Origin: Enterobacter sp. 10-1
GTDB taxonomy: Bacteria > Pseudomonadota > Gammaproteobacteria > Enterobacterales > Enterobacteriaceae
DNA: 64,000 nucleotides
Assembly: GCA_002270295.1 (NCBI GenBank)
Contig: NISF01000001.1
Span: forward strand, 372,001 to 436,000
Reading direction: 5' to 3'
In this document: positions 1 to 8,312 of the stretch, in pieces
Position numbering within the stretch: the stretch's first letter is position 1
Layout of the letters: every line of letters begins with the position of its first letter
Translations under genes and position numbers: made by a program
The notes under the pieces: model-generated
Databases searched by the model: none
What the model saw: only the letters and a program-made list of their open reading frames with translations
What the model was told of the DNA's origin: nothing

Positions 1-27
1 ATCCAGCGGTTATGATGACCGCTGGAT
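1..27. terminator. Stem-loop downstream of the MFS gene
   Basis: A perfect 10-bp stem (ATCCAGCGGT / ACCGCTGGAT) with a 7-nt loop lies 37 bp past the stop of the minus-strand MFS gene. Any U-tract for that strand would fall before base 1, so a Rho-independent terminator is likely but cannot be confirmed. Confidence 0.5.
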
Positions 28-63
28 GTCTATTATGCAAATCTCCGGTTACGCGCCGATGAA

Positions 64-1491
64 CTATGAGGCGGCGACCAGCGGGCGAATATTAAGATGG
101 TGACGCAGGCGCAGCGCGATGGCGCCGAGTAGCAGCATCATCACGACCTCAACCGCCAGAAAGTCGATCAGCGCCAGCGCGTAGTCGCCGCCGCTGCGCC
201 GGGCGAGGGCTAAAAAGAGCGAACCCAGCAGCGCCGGGCCCAACCCCAGCGAGGCCTGCTGAAGCGTGCTGAGGATCGCGCTGCCGGCCCCCGCGTCGCT
301 GGCGCTAATATCGCGCATCCCGATACGGTAAAAGCTGTTCACGATCAGCGCCTGGCCATAGCCGACCAGCACGGTGGAAGGGACCAGCGCCAGCGCCGAG
401 GTGCGGGTGCCGAAATGATAAAAGGTCGCCATCAGCAGCAGCAGGCCGATAATCTGCACAGTCAGGCCGATCAGCAAAATTCGCCCCATGCTGTAGCGGG
501 CAATCAGCTTTGGCGCGTACAGCGCGGAGACGAAATAGGCCACCCCAAGGGCGATAAAGCTGTTGCCCGACTGCCACGGCGCCATGCCCATTCCGGCCTG
601 CATGGTCAGCGCCATGCAGAACATAAAGCCGGACCAGGCGCTGAAAAACAGCAGGGCGGTTGCCATGCCGAAGCGGATGCTGGTGAGCCTGAGCAGGCGA
701 GGAGGCAGCAGCGGCTGCTCGCCGCGACGCTGTTTGCGCAGCGCGCTTACGCGCATCCATGCCAGCAGCGGCAGCACCGCCGCCAGCATCAGCTGCAGCG
801 TCCACGGCCAGTGCAGCTCCGGCCCCAGCGCCATCGGGAACAGCAGGCAGCAGAGGATCAGCGCCAGGCTGAAGGTGCCCTGCCAGTCGATTCTGGAGCG
901 CCCTTCGCGGCGCGTTTCCGGTACGTAGCGGCGGCTGAAAGCCAGCACCAGCAGGCAGATTGGCACGTTGATAAAGAACGCGTTGCGCCAGCCCAGCCCG
1001 GCAATATCCGCCGACACCAGCCAGCCGCCGCCCATCTGGCCGACGATAAACGCAATCCCGCCGATGCCGCCATAGAGGCTGATGGCGCGCGCGTGGGCGG
1101 TGCCCTTGAGGGTTACGTGCAGGGTGGCGAGGATCTGCGGGACGATCAGCGCCGCCCCGGCGCCCTGCAGCGTACGGGCCGCCAGCAGCGCGCCGATGGA
1201 GTTGGCCATCCCGCAGAGCAGCGAAGCGACGCCAAACAGCGTCACGCCCCACATAAACAGGCGCCGGCGACCGTAGTTATCGCCAAGCTTGCTGCCCATC
1301 GCCAGGCACACGGCAAAAGCGACGCCGTAGAGCGCGACGATCAGCTCCAGCTGGGTGGCGCTGGCGTCCAGCGAGCGGGTGATTGAATCCAGCGCGACGT
1401 TGGTAATTGAGGTATCGATCAGCGGCAGCATCTGACCGGTCAACAGCAGAAATAAACCGGCGCGGCCGGGTGAAACAGCAGACGAATTCAT
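64..1491 (-). CDS. MFS multidrug-type exporter (DHA2 family)
   Basis: A 475-residue inner-membrane protein with about 14 hydrophobic segments. The first helix holds LLTGQMLPLIDTSITNVAL, the DHA2 (EmrB/QacA-like) signature, and the loop 2-3 motif is GSKLGDNYGRRR. It probably exports a toxic compound by proton antiport. The substrate is unknown. The start at 1491 was chosen because GGAGAG lies 6 nt upstream; an ATG seven codons earlier (1512) has no Shine-Dalgarno. It is divergent from the MmyB-like regulator at 1601, with a palindromic operator candidate between them, so local repression of the pump is likely. Family assignment is firm, substrate is not. Confidence 0.88.
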   Translation of the reverse strand: MNSSAVSPGRAGLFLLLTGQMLPLIDTSITNVALDSITRSLDASATQLELIVALYGVAFAVCLAMGSKLGDNYGRRRLFMWGVTLFGVASLLCGMANSIGALLAARTLQGAGAALIVPQILATLHVTLKGTAHARAISLYGGIGGIAFIVGQMGGGWLVSADIAGLGWRNAFFINVPICLLVLAFSRRYVPETRREGRSRIDWQGTFSLALILCCLLFPMALGPELHWPWTLQLMLAAVLPLLAWMRVSALRKQRRGEQPLLPPRLLRLTSIRFGMATALLFFSAWSGFMFCMALTMQAGMGMAPWQSGNSFIALGVAYFVSALYAPKLIARYSMGRILLIGLTVQIIGLLLLMATFYHFGTRTSALALVPSTVLVGYGQALIVNSFYRIGMRDISASDAGAGSAILSTLQQASLGLGPALLGSLFLALARRSGGDYALALIDFLAVEVVMMLLLGAIALRLRHHLNIRPLVAAS

Positions 1492-1551
1492 TGGATCTCT
1501 CCATTGCGTCATTCAGCGGATGGACGTAGCATCAACGATAAATTAAACGGG

Positions 1552-1587
1552 TACCAGTTCCTGCTTATACTGGTATTGGCACTACCA
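1552..1587. promoter_or_regulatory. Candidate operator between MFS exporter and its regulator
   Basis: TACCAGT (1552-1558) and ACTGGTA (1569-1575) form a perfect 7-10-7 inverted repeat. TGGTA (1571-1575) and TACCA (1583-1587) form an overlapping second one with a 7-nt spacer. It sits in the 109-bp divergent gap directly upstream of the regulator's GGAGG ribosome-binding site. Binding by the adjacent regulator is inferred. Confidence 0.55.
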
Positions 1588-1600
1588 TGCTGGAGGTCAT

Positions 1601-2467
1601 ATGACCGTAATGCCGCAACGCGCACCGCTGCCGGTCGCGCCCGATGACAGCCGTAAGCAGCTGGGCGCCTTTCTGCGCGCCCGCCGTGAGAGCCTCGATC
1701 CGCAGCGTCTCGGCCTGCCGCGCGTCGGGCGGCGGCGAACGCCCGGCCTGCGCCGCGAAGAGGTGGCGATGCTCGCCGACGTCGGCGTCACCTGGTACAC
1801 CTGGCTGGAGCAGGGGCGGGACGTTAATCCCTCTGAATCGGTGCTGGCCGCGGTGGCGAATGCGCTGCAGTGCAGCCCGCTGGAGACCCGGCATCTGTTT
1901 GTGCTGGCGGGAGTGACGCCGCCGGAAGCCGCCCAGGTTACGGTTTGCGAAGGGATCAGCCCCGGCACCCGGCGGATGCTCGATAGCCTGATGCCGCAGC
2001 CGGCCAGTATCCAGAAACCGAACTTTGATATCGTGGCGTGGAACGAGAGCTTTTGCCGGCTGATGGGCCTCGATTTCGCCACCCTCCCCGAGGAGGACCG
2101 CAACTGCATCTATCTCTATCTGACCAACGAAACCTGGCGCAGCCGGATCGAAAACCGCGACGTGCTGGCGACGTTTGTCTCCTATTTCCGCGCGGCGATG
2201 GCCGAGCATCGGGGCGATCCGCTATGGGAAAATAAGCTGGCGCGATTTTTCGCCGCCTCGGCGGAGTTTGAGGCGCTCTGGCACCAGCGCTACGAGGTCC
2301 GCGGCGTGGAAAATCAGGTGAAAAACTTCAACCATCCGCAGCTGGGGCGCTTCAGCCTGCAGCAGATGTACTGGTACTCGGCGCCGCGCAACGGCTCGCG
2401 GCTGCTGGTCTATCTGCCGATGGATGAGGCCGGCGAGCGGGCGCTGGCGTGGCTGGATAACCAGTAG
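1601..2467 (+). CDS. XRE-type regulator with MmyB-like ligand domain
   Basis: A 288-residue transcriptional regulator. Residues about 15-85 form an XRE helix-turn-helix containing RRTPGLRREEVAMLADVGVTWYTWLEQGR, the hallmark of the MmyB/PF17765 family. The remainder is the PAS-like MmyB ligand domain (for example PNFDIVAWNESFCRLMG). Family members are usually small-molecule-responsive repressors or activators of adjacent oxidoreductase or transporter genes. GGAGG lies 4 nt before the ATG. The gene diverges from the MFS exporter, so it probably controls that exporter and itself. The ligand is unknown. Confidence 0.85.
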   Translation: MTVMPQRAPLPVAPDDSRKQLGAFLRARRESLDPQRLGLPRVGRRRTPGLRREEVAMLADVGVTWYTWLEQGRDVNPSESVLAAVANALQCSPLETRHLFVLAGVTPPEAAQVTVCEGISPGTRRMLDSLMPQPASIQKPNFDIVAWNESFCRLMGLDFATLPEEDRNCIYLYLTNETWRSRIENRDVLATFVSYFRAAMAEHRGDPLWENKLARFFAASAEFEALWHQRYEVRGVENQVKNFNHPQLGRFSLQQMYWYSAPRNGSRLLVYLPMDEAGERALAWLDNQ

Positions 2468-2516
2468 GGCCGGCGGATTTCAGACGCCTGAAGTCGGCGT
2501 CGGGGGCGTGAAGCCG

Positions 2517-2555
2517 GCCCGGGCGAGGGCGCAAGAGCGCCGCCCCCGGGCTTTC
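2517..2555. terminator. Bidirectional terminator between regulator and nfsB
   Basis: The strong GC stem GCCCGGG..GGGCGC / GCGCC..CCCGGGC has the loop AAGA and is followed by TTTCT on the plus strand. It lies between the convergent regulator and nfsB stops, so it can serve both. Confidence 0.65.
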
Positions 2556-2567
2556 TGCGGGGCGAGA

Positions 2568-3221
2568 TTAAATCTCGGTAATGGTGGTCGCCTGCGGCAG
2601 GCGTGATTTTGGCAGCGCGGCGTTGAAGTCTTCGACGCTATGATGGCCAACCGGCACCACCACCAGGCTGGTATAGCCCTGCGCTTTGAGGTCAAACTCA
2701 GCATCAAGGATCGCGAAATCGACGCCTTCAATCGGCACCGCATCGAGGCCCATTGCGGCCACGCCGAGCAGGAAATTACCGACGTTCAGATAGACCTGTT
2801 TGGCCATCCAGTGGTTAGCGTCTTTAAAATCTTTGCGGTGCATATCGGCAAAGAAGGTGCGGCCTTTGTGATTACCCGCTTTCGCTTCCGGCGTCGCGAA
2901 ACGGCCGTCGGCCTCCTCCTGATCGACCACGCGTTCCAGCCAGGCATCGTCCAGCTCGGTTTTTGCGCAGAAAACAACCACGTGAGAAGCATCGAGAATT
3001 TTACGTTCGTTGAACACGTAGGTGCCGCTGGCCGCTTTAGCTACCCGCGCTTTGCCTTCATCGGTGCTGGCAACGATAAAGTGCCACGGCTGGGAGTTGG
3101 TGCTCGACGGGCTGAACTGCAGCAGCGTTTTCAGGTTTTCCGCCTGTTCTGCCGTCAGTTTTTTGCTGGCGTCAAATGCTTTGGTGGAGTAGCGCTTTAG
3201 GGCGACAGAAACGATATCCAT
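2568..3221 (-). CDS. nfsB: Oxygen-insensitive NAD(P)H nitroreductase NfsB
   Basis: 217 residues, the same length as E. coli NfsB and collinear with it from [21 protein letters not shown] to the KSRLPQ tail. It is a cytoplasmic FMN flavoenzyme that reduces nitroaromatics, quinones and related compounds by two-electron steps. Family features are visible: the N-terminal [11 protein letters not shown]-binding stretch, [13 protein letters not shown], and the GLDAVPIEG segment. AGGAAGAG lies upstream of the ATG. A terminator-like hairpin (3331-3347) separates it from ybdF, so it probably has its own promoter. A CTCAA-N6-TTGAG inverted repeat at 3242-3257 lies just upstream. E. coli nfsB belongs to the MarA/SoxS/Rob regulon, and RamA control here is plausible. 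Confidence 0.95.
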   Translation of the reverse strand: MDIVSVALKRYSTKAFDASKKLTAEQAENLKTLLQFSPSSTNSQPWHFIVASTDEGKARVAKAASGTYVFNERKILDASHVVVFCAKTELDDAWLERVVDQEEADGRFATPEAKAGNHKGRTFFADMHRKDFKDANHWMAKQVYLNVGNFLLGVAAMGLDAVPIEGVDFAILDAEFDLKAQGYTSLVVVPVGHHSVEDFNAALPKSRLPQATTITEI

Positions 3222-3319
3222 AACTCTTCCTCAGGTTTAATCTCAAGATAATTTGAGTTTACAGCCCCTTACGGAGCGTTCGGTGAAGGAAGAGTACAGC
3301 GATGCCGGGGAAATGATAA

Positions 3320-3347
3320 GAGACAAAAATGCGATAACACTTATCGC
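3320..3347 (-). terminator. Terminator after ybdF
   Basis: Stem GCGATAA / TTATCGC (3331-3347) with a 3-nt loop. On the minus strand it is followed by ATTTTTGTCTC. It lies just past the ybdF stop and upstream of nfsB. Confidence 0.65.
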
Positions 3348-3360
3348 GCTGCGCTGAAAA

Positions 3361-3729
3361 TCATTCAGGGCGCAGCCGCTGCTGGACTTTTTTCGGCAGT
3401 TTGTTCACCACCTGGTTCCACGAGTCGTCAATCAGCTCCGCCAGCAGATCTTCGCTGATGTCGGCGCCGGGAACTACGGTAATCCAGTGCTTCTTGTTCA
3501 TGTGGTAGCCCGGCTCAATGCTGCGATAAATCTCCTGATTAAGCAGCGATTTTTGCGGCTCGGCCTTCAGATTCACCAGCGCCCGGCCGCGAATGTGCGT
3601 GGTCAGCATAAAAATGCGTCCGCCCACTTTAAACACGTCGTACTCCGGGCCGAACGGCCAGCAGTGCTCGGTAAACGGGTAGGCCAGCGCCATTCGGTGG
3701 GCGCTGGCGTGCAGTGACGCAGGTGTCAT
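3361..3729 (-). CDS. ybdF: MmcQ/YjbR-family protein YbdF
   Basis: 122 residues of the MmcQ/YjbR (DUF419) family: a small CyaY-like fold with ...[12 protein letters not shown]...VNLKAEP... and the [13 protein letters not shown] motif. Members are small cytoplasmic proteins proposed to bind DNA or act as adaptors; no defined biochemical role can be assigned. Its ATG overlaps the ramR stop by one base (TGATG), so the two are translationally coupled and probably cotranscribed. In E. coli ybdF sits directly next to nfsB, which supports orthology. Confidence 0.85.
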   Translation of the reverse strand: MTPASLHASAHRMALAYPFTEHCWPFGPEYDVFKVGGRIFMLTTHIRGRALVNLKAEPQKSLLNQEIYRSIEPGYHMNKKHWITVVPGADISEDLLAELIDDSWNQVVNKLPKKVQQRLRPE

Positions 3730-4310
3730 CAGGCGGCATCCTCATGCAGCGCCTGCCACATGGCTTCAAACCCGAGCGCGATCAGCTCCCGGGCGCGGTG
3801 CGGGTCGTGGCTGGCAAATTCGATAGTCGTTTCCGCCAGCGACAGAAACAGCGCATCGCAGAAGGCGCGATAGGCGTCGCTCTGAAAGATAGCCTTTATC
3901 GACAGCTGGCACATCTCGTTGAGTTCGGGGAACATCTCTTTAACGCGAGTGCGGGTTTCGTCGGTGATCCTTTCGCTAAGCGCCATCCGGCGGATGGCCT
4001 TGTGCTCCATCGGGCTGCGAATACCCCAGTCGATATAGCTGTTCCAGATATTGCGCGCGTTCTCTTTTGGACGCTTCTCGTTCGGCGTCAGCCCGGCCAC
4101 CATCGAGGCAACCAAACCCGATTTGATAGAGAGGTACAGTTCGTTGAGCAGATCGTCCTTGGTGGCGAAATAGCGGAACAGCGTCCCCTCGGCAACCCCC
4201 GCGCTGCGGGCTATGGCCGACGTTGAGGCGGCAATACCTGACTGGGCGAAGGCGGCGGTTGCGGCCTCCAGTAACGCCTGCTTTTTATCTTCACTCTTAG
4301 GACGAGCCAC
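3729..4310 (-). CDS. ramR: TetR-family repressor RamR
   Basis: 193 residues. The N-terminal TetR helix-turn-helix (about residues 10-55) contains [20 protein letters not shown] followed by [14 protein letters not shown]. The C-terminal ligand and dimerisation domain ends FEAMWQAL. RamR represses the romA-ramA promoter by binding an ATGAGTG-N6-CACTCAT palindrome, and that palindrome is present at 4427-4446. Bile acids, dyes and other lipophilic cations relieve repression in Salmonella RamR. Loss of RamR gives RamA overproduction and multidrug resistance in Klebsiella. The reading frame here is intact, with no truncation. It is coupled to ybdF downstream. Confidence 0.95.
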   Translation of the reverse strand: MARPKSEDKKQALLEAATAAFAQSGIAASTSAIARSAGVAEGTLFRYFATKDDLLNELYLSIKSGLVASMVAGLTPNEKRPKENARNIWNSYIDWGIRSPMEHKAIRRMALSERITDETRTRVKEMFPELNEMCQLSIKAIFQSDAYRAFCDALFLSLAETTIEFASHDPHRARELIALGFEAMWQALHEDAA

Positions 4311-4399
4311 TGCGCTTTACCTCGCACGTAATTAAACCCGGATCTAAGCATGCCTGGTCATGGCACTGCAACGGTGTATGTCAAAAATTGAAAATCGTC

Positions 4400-4446
4400 T
4401 TGACGACTTTCGTCTTCTTCCTAATAATGAGTGCTTACTCACTCAT
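4400..4446 (+). promoter_or_regulatory. romA-ramA promoter with RamR box
   Basis: A sigma-70 promoter reads TTGACG (4400-4405), 17 nt, AATAAT (4423-4428). The perfect inverted repeat ATGAGTG-N6-CACTCAT (4427-4446) touches the -10 hexamer, so bound RamR would block RNA polymerase. This matches the known RamR operator arrangement of Salmonella and Klebsiella. Confidence 0.9.
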
Positions 4447-4502
4447 AATCAAGTCTTATAGTAGCAAAACCTTTGGGACAGAGGGTTGAGCCTGGTCCGA
4501 AT

Positions 4503-5603
4503 ATGAACCGTGTCATTGTCAGCGTGGTCGCCATCATGTTATTAGCCTCAGCAACAGCTTTACCGTTTGTGTTAAATGCCGGGTTTGGTAAGGCGCCACA
4601 GGGCGCACAGCTTAGCCTCGTTGAACAATCGCCGCACTACCATGACGGCCAGTTTCATAACCAGCTGTCCACGCCGAGCTTTACCGGACAGAAAAATATG
4701 CTGGCCGCGATGTGGGATTTTCTGGTGACTAAACGCGAAAACGCCAGGCCACAGCAGCCGCTGCCGCTGGTCAATACCGATCTTGCCAGCCTTCCGGCAG
4801 GGCAGGACGCGATGGTGTGGCTCGGCCACTCCTCCTGGTTTTTGCAGCTGGCGGGCAAACGTATCCTGATTGACCCGGTCTTCAGCAACTATGCCGCGCC
4901 GTTTTCGTTTATCAACAAAGCCTTCCCGGGTGACTACCCGTGGCGCGCCGAGCAGATGCCGGAAATCGATCTGCTGATTATCTCGCACGACCACTACGAC
5001 CATCTCGATTACGCAACCATCAAAGCGCTGATGCCGAAAATTAAGCGCGTGGTTACGCCGCTTGGCGTCGGCTCACACCTGCGCTACTGGGGAATGGACG
5101 GGGCGATTATCAGCGAGGCGGACTGGAACGAGTCGGTGAAGATCAGCGATGAGTTCACCGTGCACGTGCTGCCGGCCCGCCACTTCTCCGGGCGCGGCCT
5201 CAAGCGCAACCAGACGCTGTGGGCCAGCTTTATGCTGGTGACGCCGCAGCAGAAAATTTACTACAGCGGCGATAGCGGCTATGGCCCGCATTTCAAGGCC
5301 ATCGGCGAGCGGTTTGGCGCGGTGGATCTGGCGATTATGGAAAACGGCCAGTACGACCAGGACTGGAAATATATTCATATGATGCCGGATGAGACGGCGC
5401 AGGCTGCCGACGATCTCGGCGCTCGCGCGGTATTGCCGGGACATGCCGGGCGTTTCGTGCTGGCAAAGCACAGCTGGGACGACCCCTATAAACGGCTGGC
5501 TGCGGCCAGTGAAAAACGCGCATGGCGTTTGCTGACGCCAATGCTGGGCGAGCCGGTTTGGGTCGCTGATAAGACACAATCATTTAATGCCTGGTGGCAG
5601 TAA
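4503..5603 (+). CDS. romA: RomA, metallo-beta-lactamase-fold hydrolase
   Basis: 366 residues. A hydrophobic N-terminus (VIVSVVAIMLLASATALPFVL) suggests a membrane anchor or signal. The metallo-beta-lactamase fold belongs to the NAPE-PLD-like branch: H162-D-H-Y-D-H167 metal motif, later MVTPQQKIYYSGDSGYGPHF and GHAGRF. romA heads the romA-ramA transcript under RamR. It was named for reducing outer-membrane porin when overexpressed, an effect later attributed largely to ramA; its substrate is unknown. The ATG at 4503 was preferred over a TTG at 4473 because it starts the hydrophobic N-terminus. The ribosome-binding site is weak at both. Confidence 0.88.
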   Translation: MNRVIVSVVAIMLLASATALPFVLNAGFGKAPQGAQLSLVEQSPHYHDGQFHNQLSTPSFTGQKNMLAAMWDFLVTKRENARPQQPLPLVNTDLASLPAGQDAMVWLGHSSWFLQLAGKRILIDPVFSNYAAPFSFINKAFPGDYPWRAEQMPEIDLLIISHDHYDHLDYATIKALMPKIKRVVTPLGVGSHLRYWGMDGAIISEADWNESVKISDEFTVHVLPARHFSGRGLKRNQTLWASFMLVTPQQKIYYSGDSGYGPHFKAIGERFGAVDLAIMENGQYDQDWKYIHMMPDETAQAADDLGARAVLPGHAGRFVLAKHSWDDPYKRLAAASEKRAWRLLTPMLGEPVWVADKTQSFNAWWQ

Positions 5604-5635
5604 TCGCCAGTATGGTTCAAGAGGAGAGAGGACTT

Positions 5636-5977
5636 ATGACTATTTCCGCTCAGGTGATTGAGACTATCGTCGGGTGGATTGATGACAATTTGCATCAGCC
5701 GCTGCGTATTGATGATATTGCTCGCCACTCCGGTTACTCAAAATGGCATCTGCAACGACTGTTTTTACAATATAAAGGGGAGAGTCTGGGGCGCTATATT
5801 CGTGAACGTAAGCTGCGGCTGGCGGCGCGCGATCTGCGCGATACCGACCAGCGGGTTTACGATATCTGCCTGAAATACGGCTTTGATTCGCAGCAGACGT
5901 TTACCCGCATTTTTACCCGGACGTTTAACCAGCCGCCGGGCGCCTACCGTAAAGAAAACCACCATCGCGCCCATTGA
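5636..5977 (+). CDS. ramA: AraC/XylS global regulator RamA
   Basis: 113 residues, the family-typical length: two helix-turn-helix motifs and no ligand domain, like MarA and SoxS. Seen directly: DDIARHSGYSKWHLQRLFLQYKGES (HTH1) and YDICLKYGFDSQQTFTRIFTRTFNQPPGAYRK (HTH2 plus AraC signature). It activates acrAB-tolC and other marbox promoters, giving reduced susceptibility to many drugs, and is controlled mainly by transcriptional repression by RamR and by Lon proteolysis. The start at 5636 has GAGGAGAG upstream, 33 nt after the romA stop. An upstream GTG at 5594 lies inside romA and was rejected. A strong terminator follows. Confidence 0.96.
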   Translation: MTISAQVIETIVGWIDDNLHQPLRIDDIARHSGYSKWHLQRLFLQYKGESLGRYIRERKLRLAARDLRDTDQRVYDICLKYGFDSQQTFTRIFTRTFNQPPGAYRKENHHRAH

Positions 5978-5980
5978 GAC

Positions 5981-6015
5981 GCATCCGCCGGGGGAGACCG
6001 GCGGATGCTTTTCTT
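5981..6015. terminator. Rho-independent terminator after ramA
   Basis: An 11-bp perfect stem (GCATCCGCCGG / CCGGCGGATGC) with a 6-nt loop is followed by TTTTCTT. The T-run overlaps the stop of the convergent TonB receptor gene. Confidence 0.85.
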
Positions 6016-8191
6016 ACCAGGCGTAGTTCACCGTCGCCGTTACCGTTCTGCCAATACCGTAGAAACATGCGCTATCGCTGGCGCATGATGCGACGTATTT
6101 GGTATCGGCGATATTATTCACGTTGAACTGCACCTTCGCCCCCTGCAGGCGCGGGCTAAGCTCGCCTAACTCATAGCTCACCATCGCGTCATACAGATCC
6201 ACCGACGGCACCTTGAAGGTGTTTTTGGCGTCACCGTAGCTGGTGCCGATATAGCGCATGCCTACCCCGGCGGTCAGGCTTTTCAGCGCGCCGCTCGGCA
6301 GCGTGTAGCTGGTGAAGGCCGACGCCATATGCGTCGGGATACGCGCCGGCGTTTTCCCTTCGGTTCCCGCCACGGTGGTGCTGACGGTTTCGGCGTCCGT
6401 CCAGGTGTAGGACGCAATCAGGTTCAGGTTGTCGAATACCGTGGCGTGCGCCTCGGCCTCAATCCCTTTCGAACGCACTTTGCCGCTGTTTTCAAACCAT
6501 CCCGCCGCGCTGTTGTAGGTGGCGACGTTGCTCTGCGTCAGGTCGTACATCGCCAGGGTCATCAGCGCATTCTGGTTTGGCTGATACTTCAGGCCCACCT
6601 CCAGCTGCTTGCCCACGCTAGGGTCGAACGGACCGACTCCCGGCGCCCGGTTGGTTTGCAGGTTAGGTTCAAAGGAGGTGCTGTAGCTGATATACGGAGA
6701 GAGGCCGAAATCAAAGGCGTACAGCAGGCCGGAGCGCCAGGTGAACTTGCTGTCGTTTTTCTGGCTGCGGCTGGCGTCGGTAAAATCGGTCGTCCGCACC
6801 TCCGCCCAGTCATAGCGGCCGGAAAGCAGCAGCTCCCAGTTCTCCCAGCTCAGCTGATCCTGCAGATAGACGCCCAGCTGGTCGAGATTCTGCTGCTCAT
6901 CGCTGGCGGTGCTGAAGGTACTTTCGTCGACGTTAACGCCGTACTCCGGATGGCGCCAGTCGAGATCGTACTGCGATCCGCCGGCGCGGCCGAGGTACTG
7001 TTTATCCTTGCTGGTCTTATAGTCCAGCCCGCCGATGGCGGTATGCGTCAGCTGGCCGCTGGTAAACTGCGCCTCAAGCTGGTTATCAATGCCGAACTCA
7101 TCGGTCTGCCGCTCCTCGCGCTGGGCGCGGCGCGACAGTACCGAACTGTTGGCGTCGCTGGTGGTGTACACCAGGTAGCGATACTTCTGCTTGATGGTGG
7201 CGTAGCGCGCGTTCTGGCGCAGCGTGAAGGTGTCGTTAAGCTGATGCTCAAACTCATAGCCGATCATCGTTTGCTCGCGCCACGACTGATTATAGTTAGG
7301 GTCGCTGACGTTAAAATCGCGCGGAATATAGCTGCCGTCGACGCTGCTGACGGTGCCGTAGCGCGGCAGGAAGTTACGGTAGCCGGCATCGGGATCTTTT
7401 TGATAGCTGGTGAGCAGCGTGAAGCGGGTGGCCTGGTTTGGATACCAGGTCAGCGCCGGCGCAATCGCCATCCGCGTCTCTTTGTAGTCGTCGATCTGGT
7501 TATTCTGGCTGCGGCCGATACCGTTCAGGCGATACAGCAGGCTGCCGTCATCGTTCAGCGGGCCGCCAAAATCGAAGGCCCCTTCGGCCAGATTGTTATT
7601 GCCGGTGCGGAACTGCACTTCGTGAACCGGCTGGCTGGTAGGGCGTTTGCTGGTCATGCTGATAAGCCCGCCGGGATTGACCTGACCAAACAGCACCGAG
7701 GCCGGGCCGCGCACCAGCTCCACGCGCTCCAGCAGCCACGGGTCGAAGGTGCCGGTTTGCGATGAGGCGGTGGCGCCGTAGCTCAGGCCATCGAGATATT
7801 TTGGCACGTAGCTGAAGCCGCGAACGAAGACTTCGTCATTGCGGTTGGAGGACCCGCGATACTCGGTAAAGACGCCGGCGCTGTAGCGCAGCGCCTGGGA
7901 TACCGAGGTAACGTCGAGGGCCTTCATCTGATCGCGGGTGACCACCGAGACCGACTGCGGCGTTTTGATAAGCTCGGCGGCGGTTTTGGTGGCCGATAGC
8001 GTTTTTGTCGCCACGATGCCCCTGAGCGGCGCGGTAGGATCTTCGCCGCTGCCCGCGGTGACCACCAGCGTCTCCTCCGCCGCCCGTACCTGCCCCGCGC
8101 ATGAAGCCAGCGCCAGACCCGTGACCCAGATTTTTGTTATATTATTATTTTTAAACATATTTTCTGCTATATCCTTGGTTTTAATTGCCAT
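6014..8191 (-). CDS. TonB-dependent siderophore receptor (FhuA/FoxA-like)
   Basis: 725 residues: signal peptide ending about VRAA, a TonB-box-like EETLVVTA, a plug domain (about 65-165 of the precursor, LERVELVRGPASVLFGQVNPGG) and a 22-strand barrel ending NVNNIADTKYVAS...TVNYAW. The domain type is that of ferric hydroxamate or other siderophore receptors (FoxA/FhuA group), not FepA. It lies in the outer membrane and takes energy from TonB-ExbBD. A Fur-like palindrome (8253-8273) lies in the gap to the divergent esterase gene, so iron repression of both is likely. An internal ATG at 8158 would also give a normal signal peptide; the ATG at 8191 has ACGGA 5 nt upstream. The ligand is not determinable from sequence. 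Confidence 0.88.
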   Translation of the reverse strand: MAIKTKDIAENMFKNNNITKIWVTGLALASCAGQVRAAEETLVVTAGSGEDPTAPLRGIVATKTLSATKTAAELIKTPQSVSVVTRDQMKALDVTSVSQALRYSAGVFTEYRGSSNRNDEVFVRGFSYVPKYLDGLSYGATASSQTGTFDPWLLERVELVRGPASVLFGQVNPGGLISMTSKRPTSQPVHEVQFRTGNNNLAEGAFDFGGPLNDDGSLLYRLNGIGRSQNNQIDDYKETRMAIAPALTWYPNQATRFTLLTSYQKDPDAGYRNFLPRYGTVSSVDGSYIPRDFNVSDPNYNQSWREQTMIGYEFEHQLNDTFTLRQNARYATIKQKYRYLVYTTSDANSSVLSRRAQREERQTDEFGIDNQLEAQFTSGQLTHTAIGGLDYKTSKDKQYLGRAGGSQYDLDWRHPEYGVNVDESTFSTASDEQQNLDQLGVYLQDQLSWENWELLLSGRYDWAEVRTTDFTDASRSQKNDSKFTWRSGLLYAFDFGLSPYISYSTSFEPNLQTNRAPGVGPFDPSVGKQLEVGLKYQPNQNALMTLAMYDLTQSNVATYNSAAGWFENSGKVRSKGIEAEAHATVFDNLNLIASYTWTDAETVSTTVAGTEGKTPARIPTHMASAFTSYTLPSGALKSLTAGVGMRYIGTSYGDAKNTFKVPSVDLYDAMVSYELGELSPRLQGAKVQFNVNNIADTKYVASCASDSACFYGIGRTVTATVNYAW

Positions 8192-8252
8192 AGAAATCCG
8201 TTTTTCCGCTAAGGGAAAATCTAACGGTCATCACTAACCTCCTGGATGTTAT

Positions 8253-8273
8253 TGCAAATCATTCCCATTTGCA
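8253..8273. promoter_or_regulatory. Fur box, divergent receptor/esterase promoter
   Basis: TGCAAAT-N7-ATTTGCA is a perfect 7-7-7 inverted repeat resembling the Fur consensus and the TGCAAAT element of the fepA-fes operator later in this window. It lies in the gap between two iron genes. Confidence 0.75.
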
Positions 8274-8312
8274 TTAGCGTTGTTAACAAATTCTTACAGG
8301 GATAATCGGGCA

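Noticed and set aside
415-1386. A 323-codon plus-strand open frame across the MFS gene
   Set aside because: Antisense shadow of a clear membrane transporter; composition is His/Gln/Arg-rich, typical of the reverse of GC-rich coding sequence.
6329-7765. A 478-codon open frame opposite the TonB receptor gene
   Set aside because: Shadow frame in high-GC sequence; no start signal, no domain, and the receptor on the other strand is unmistakable.
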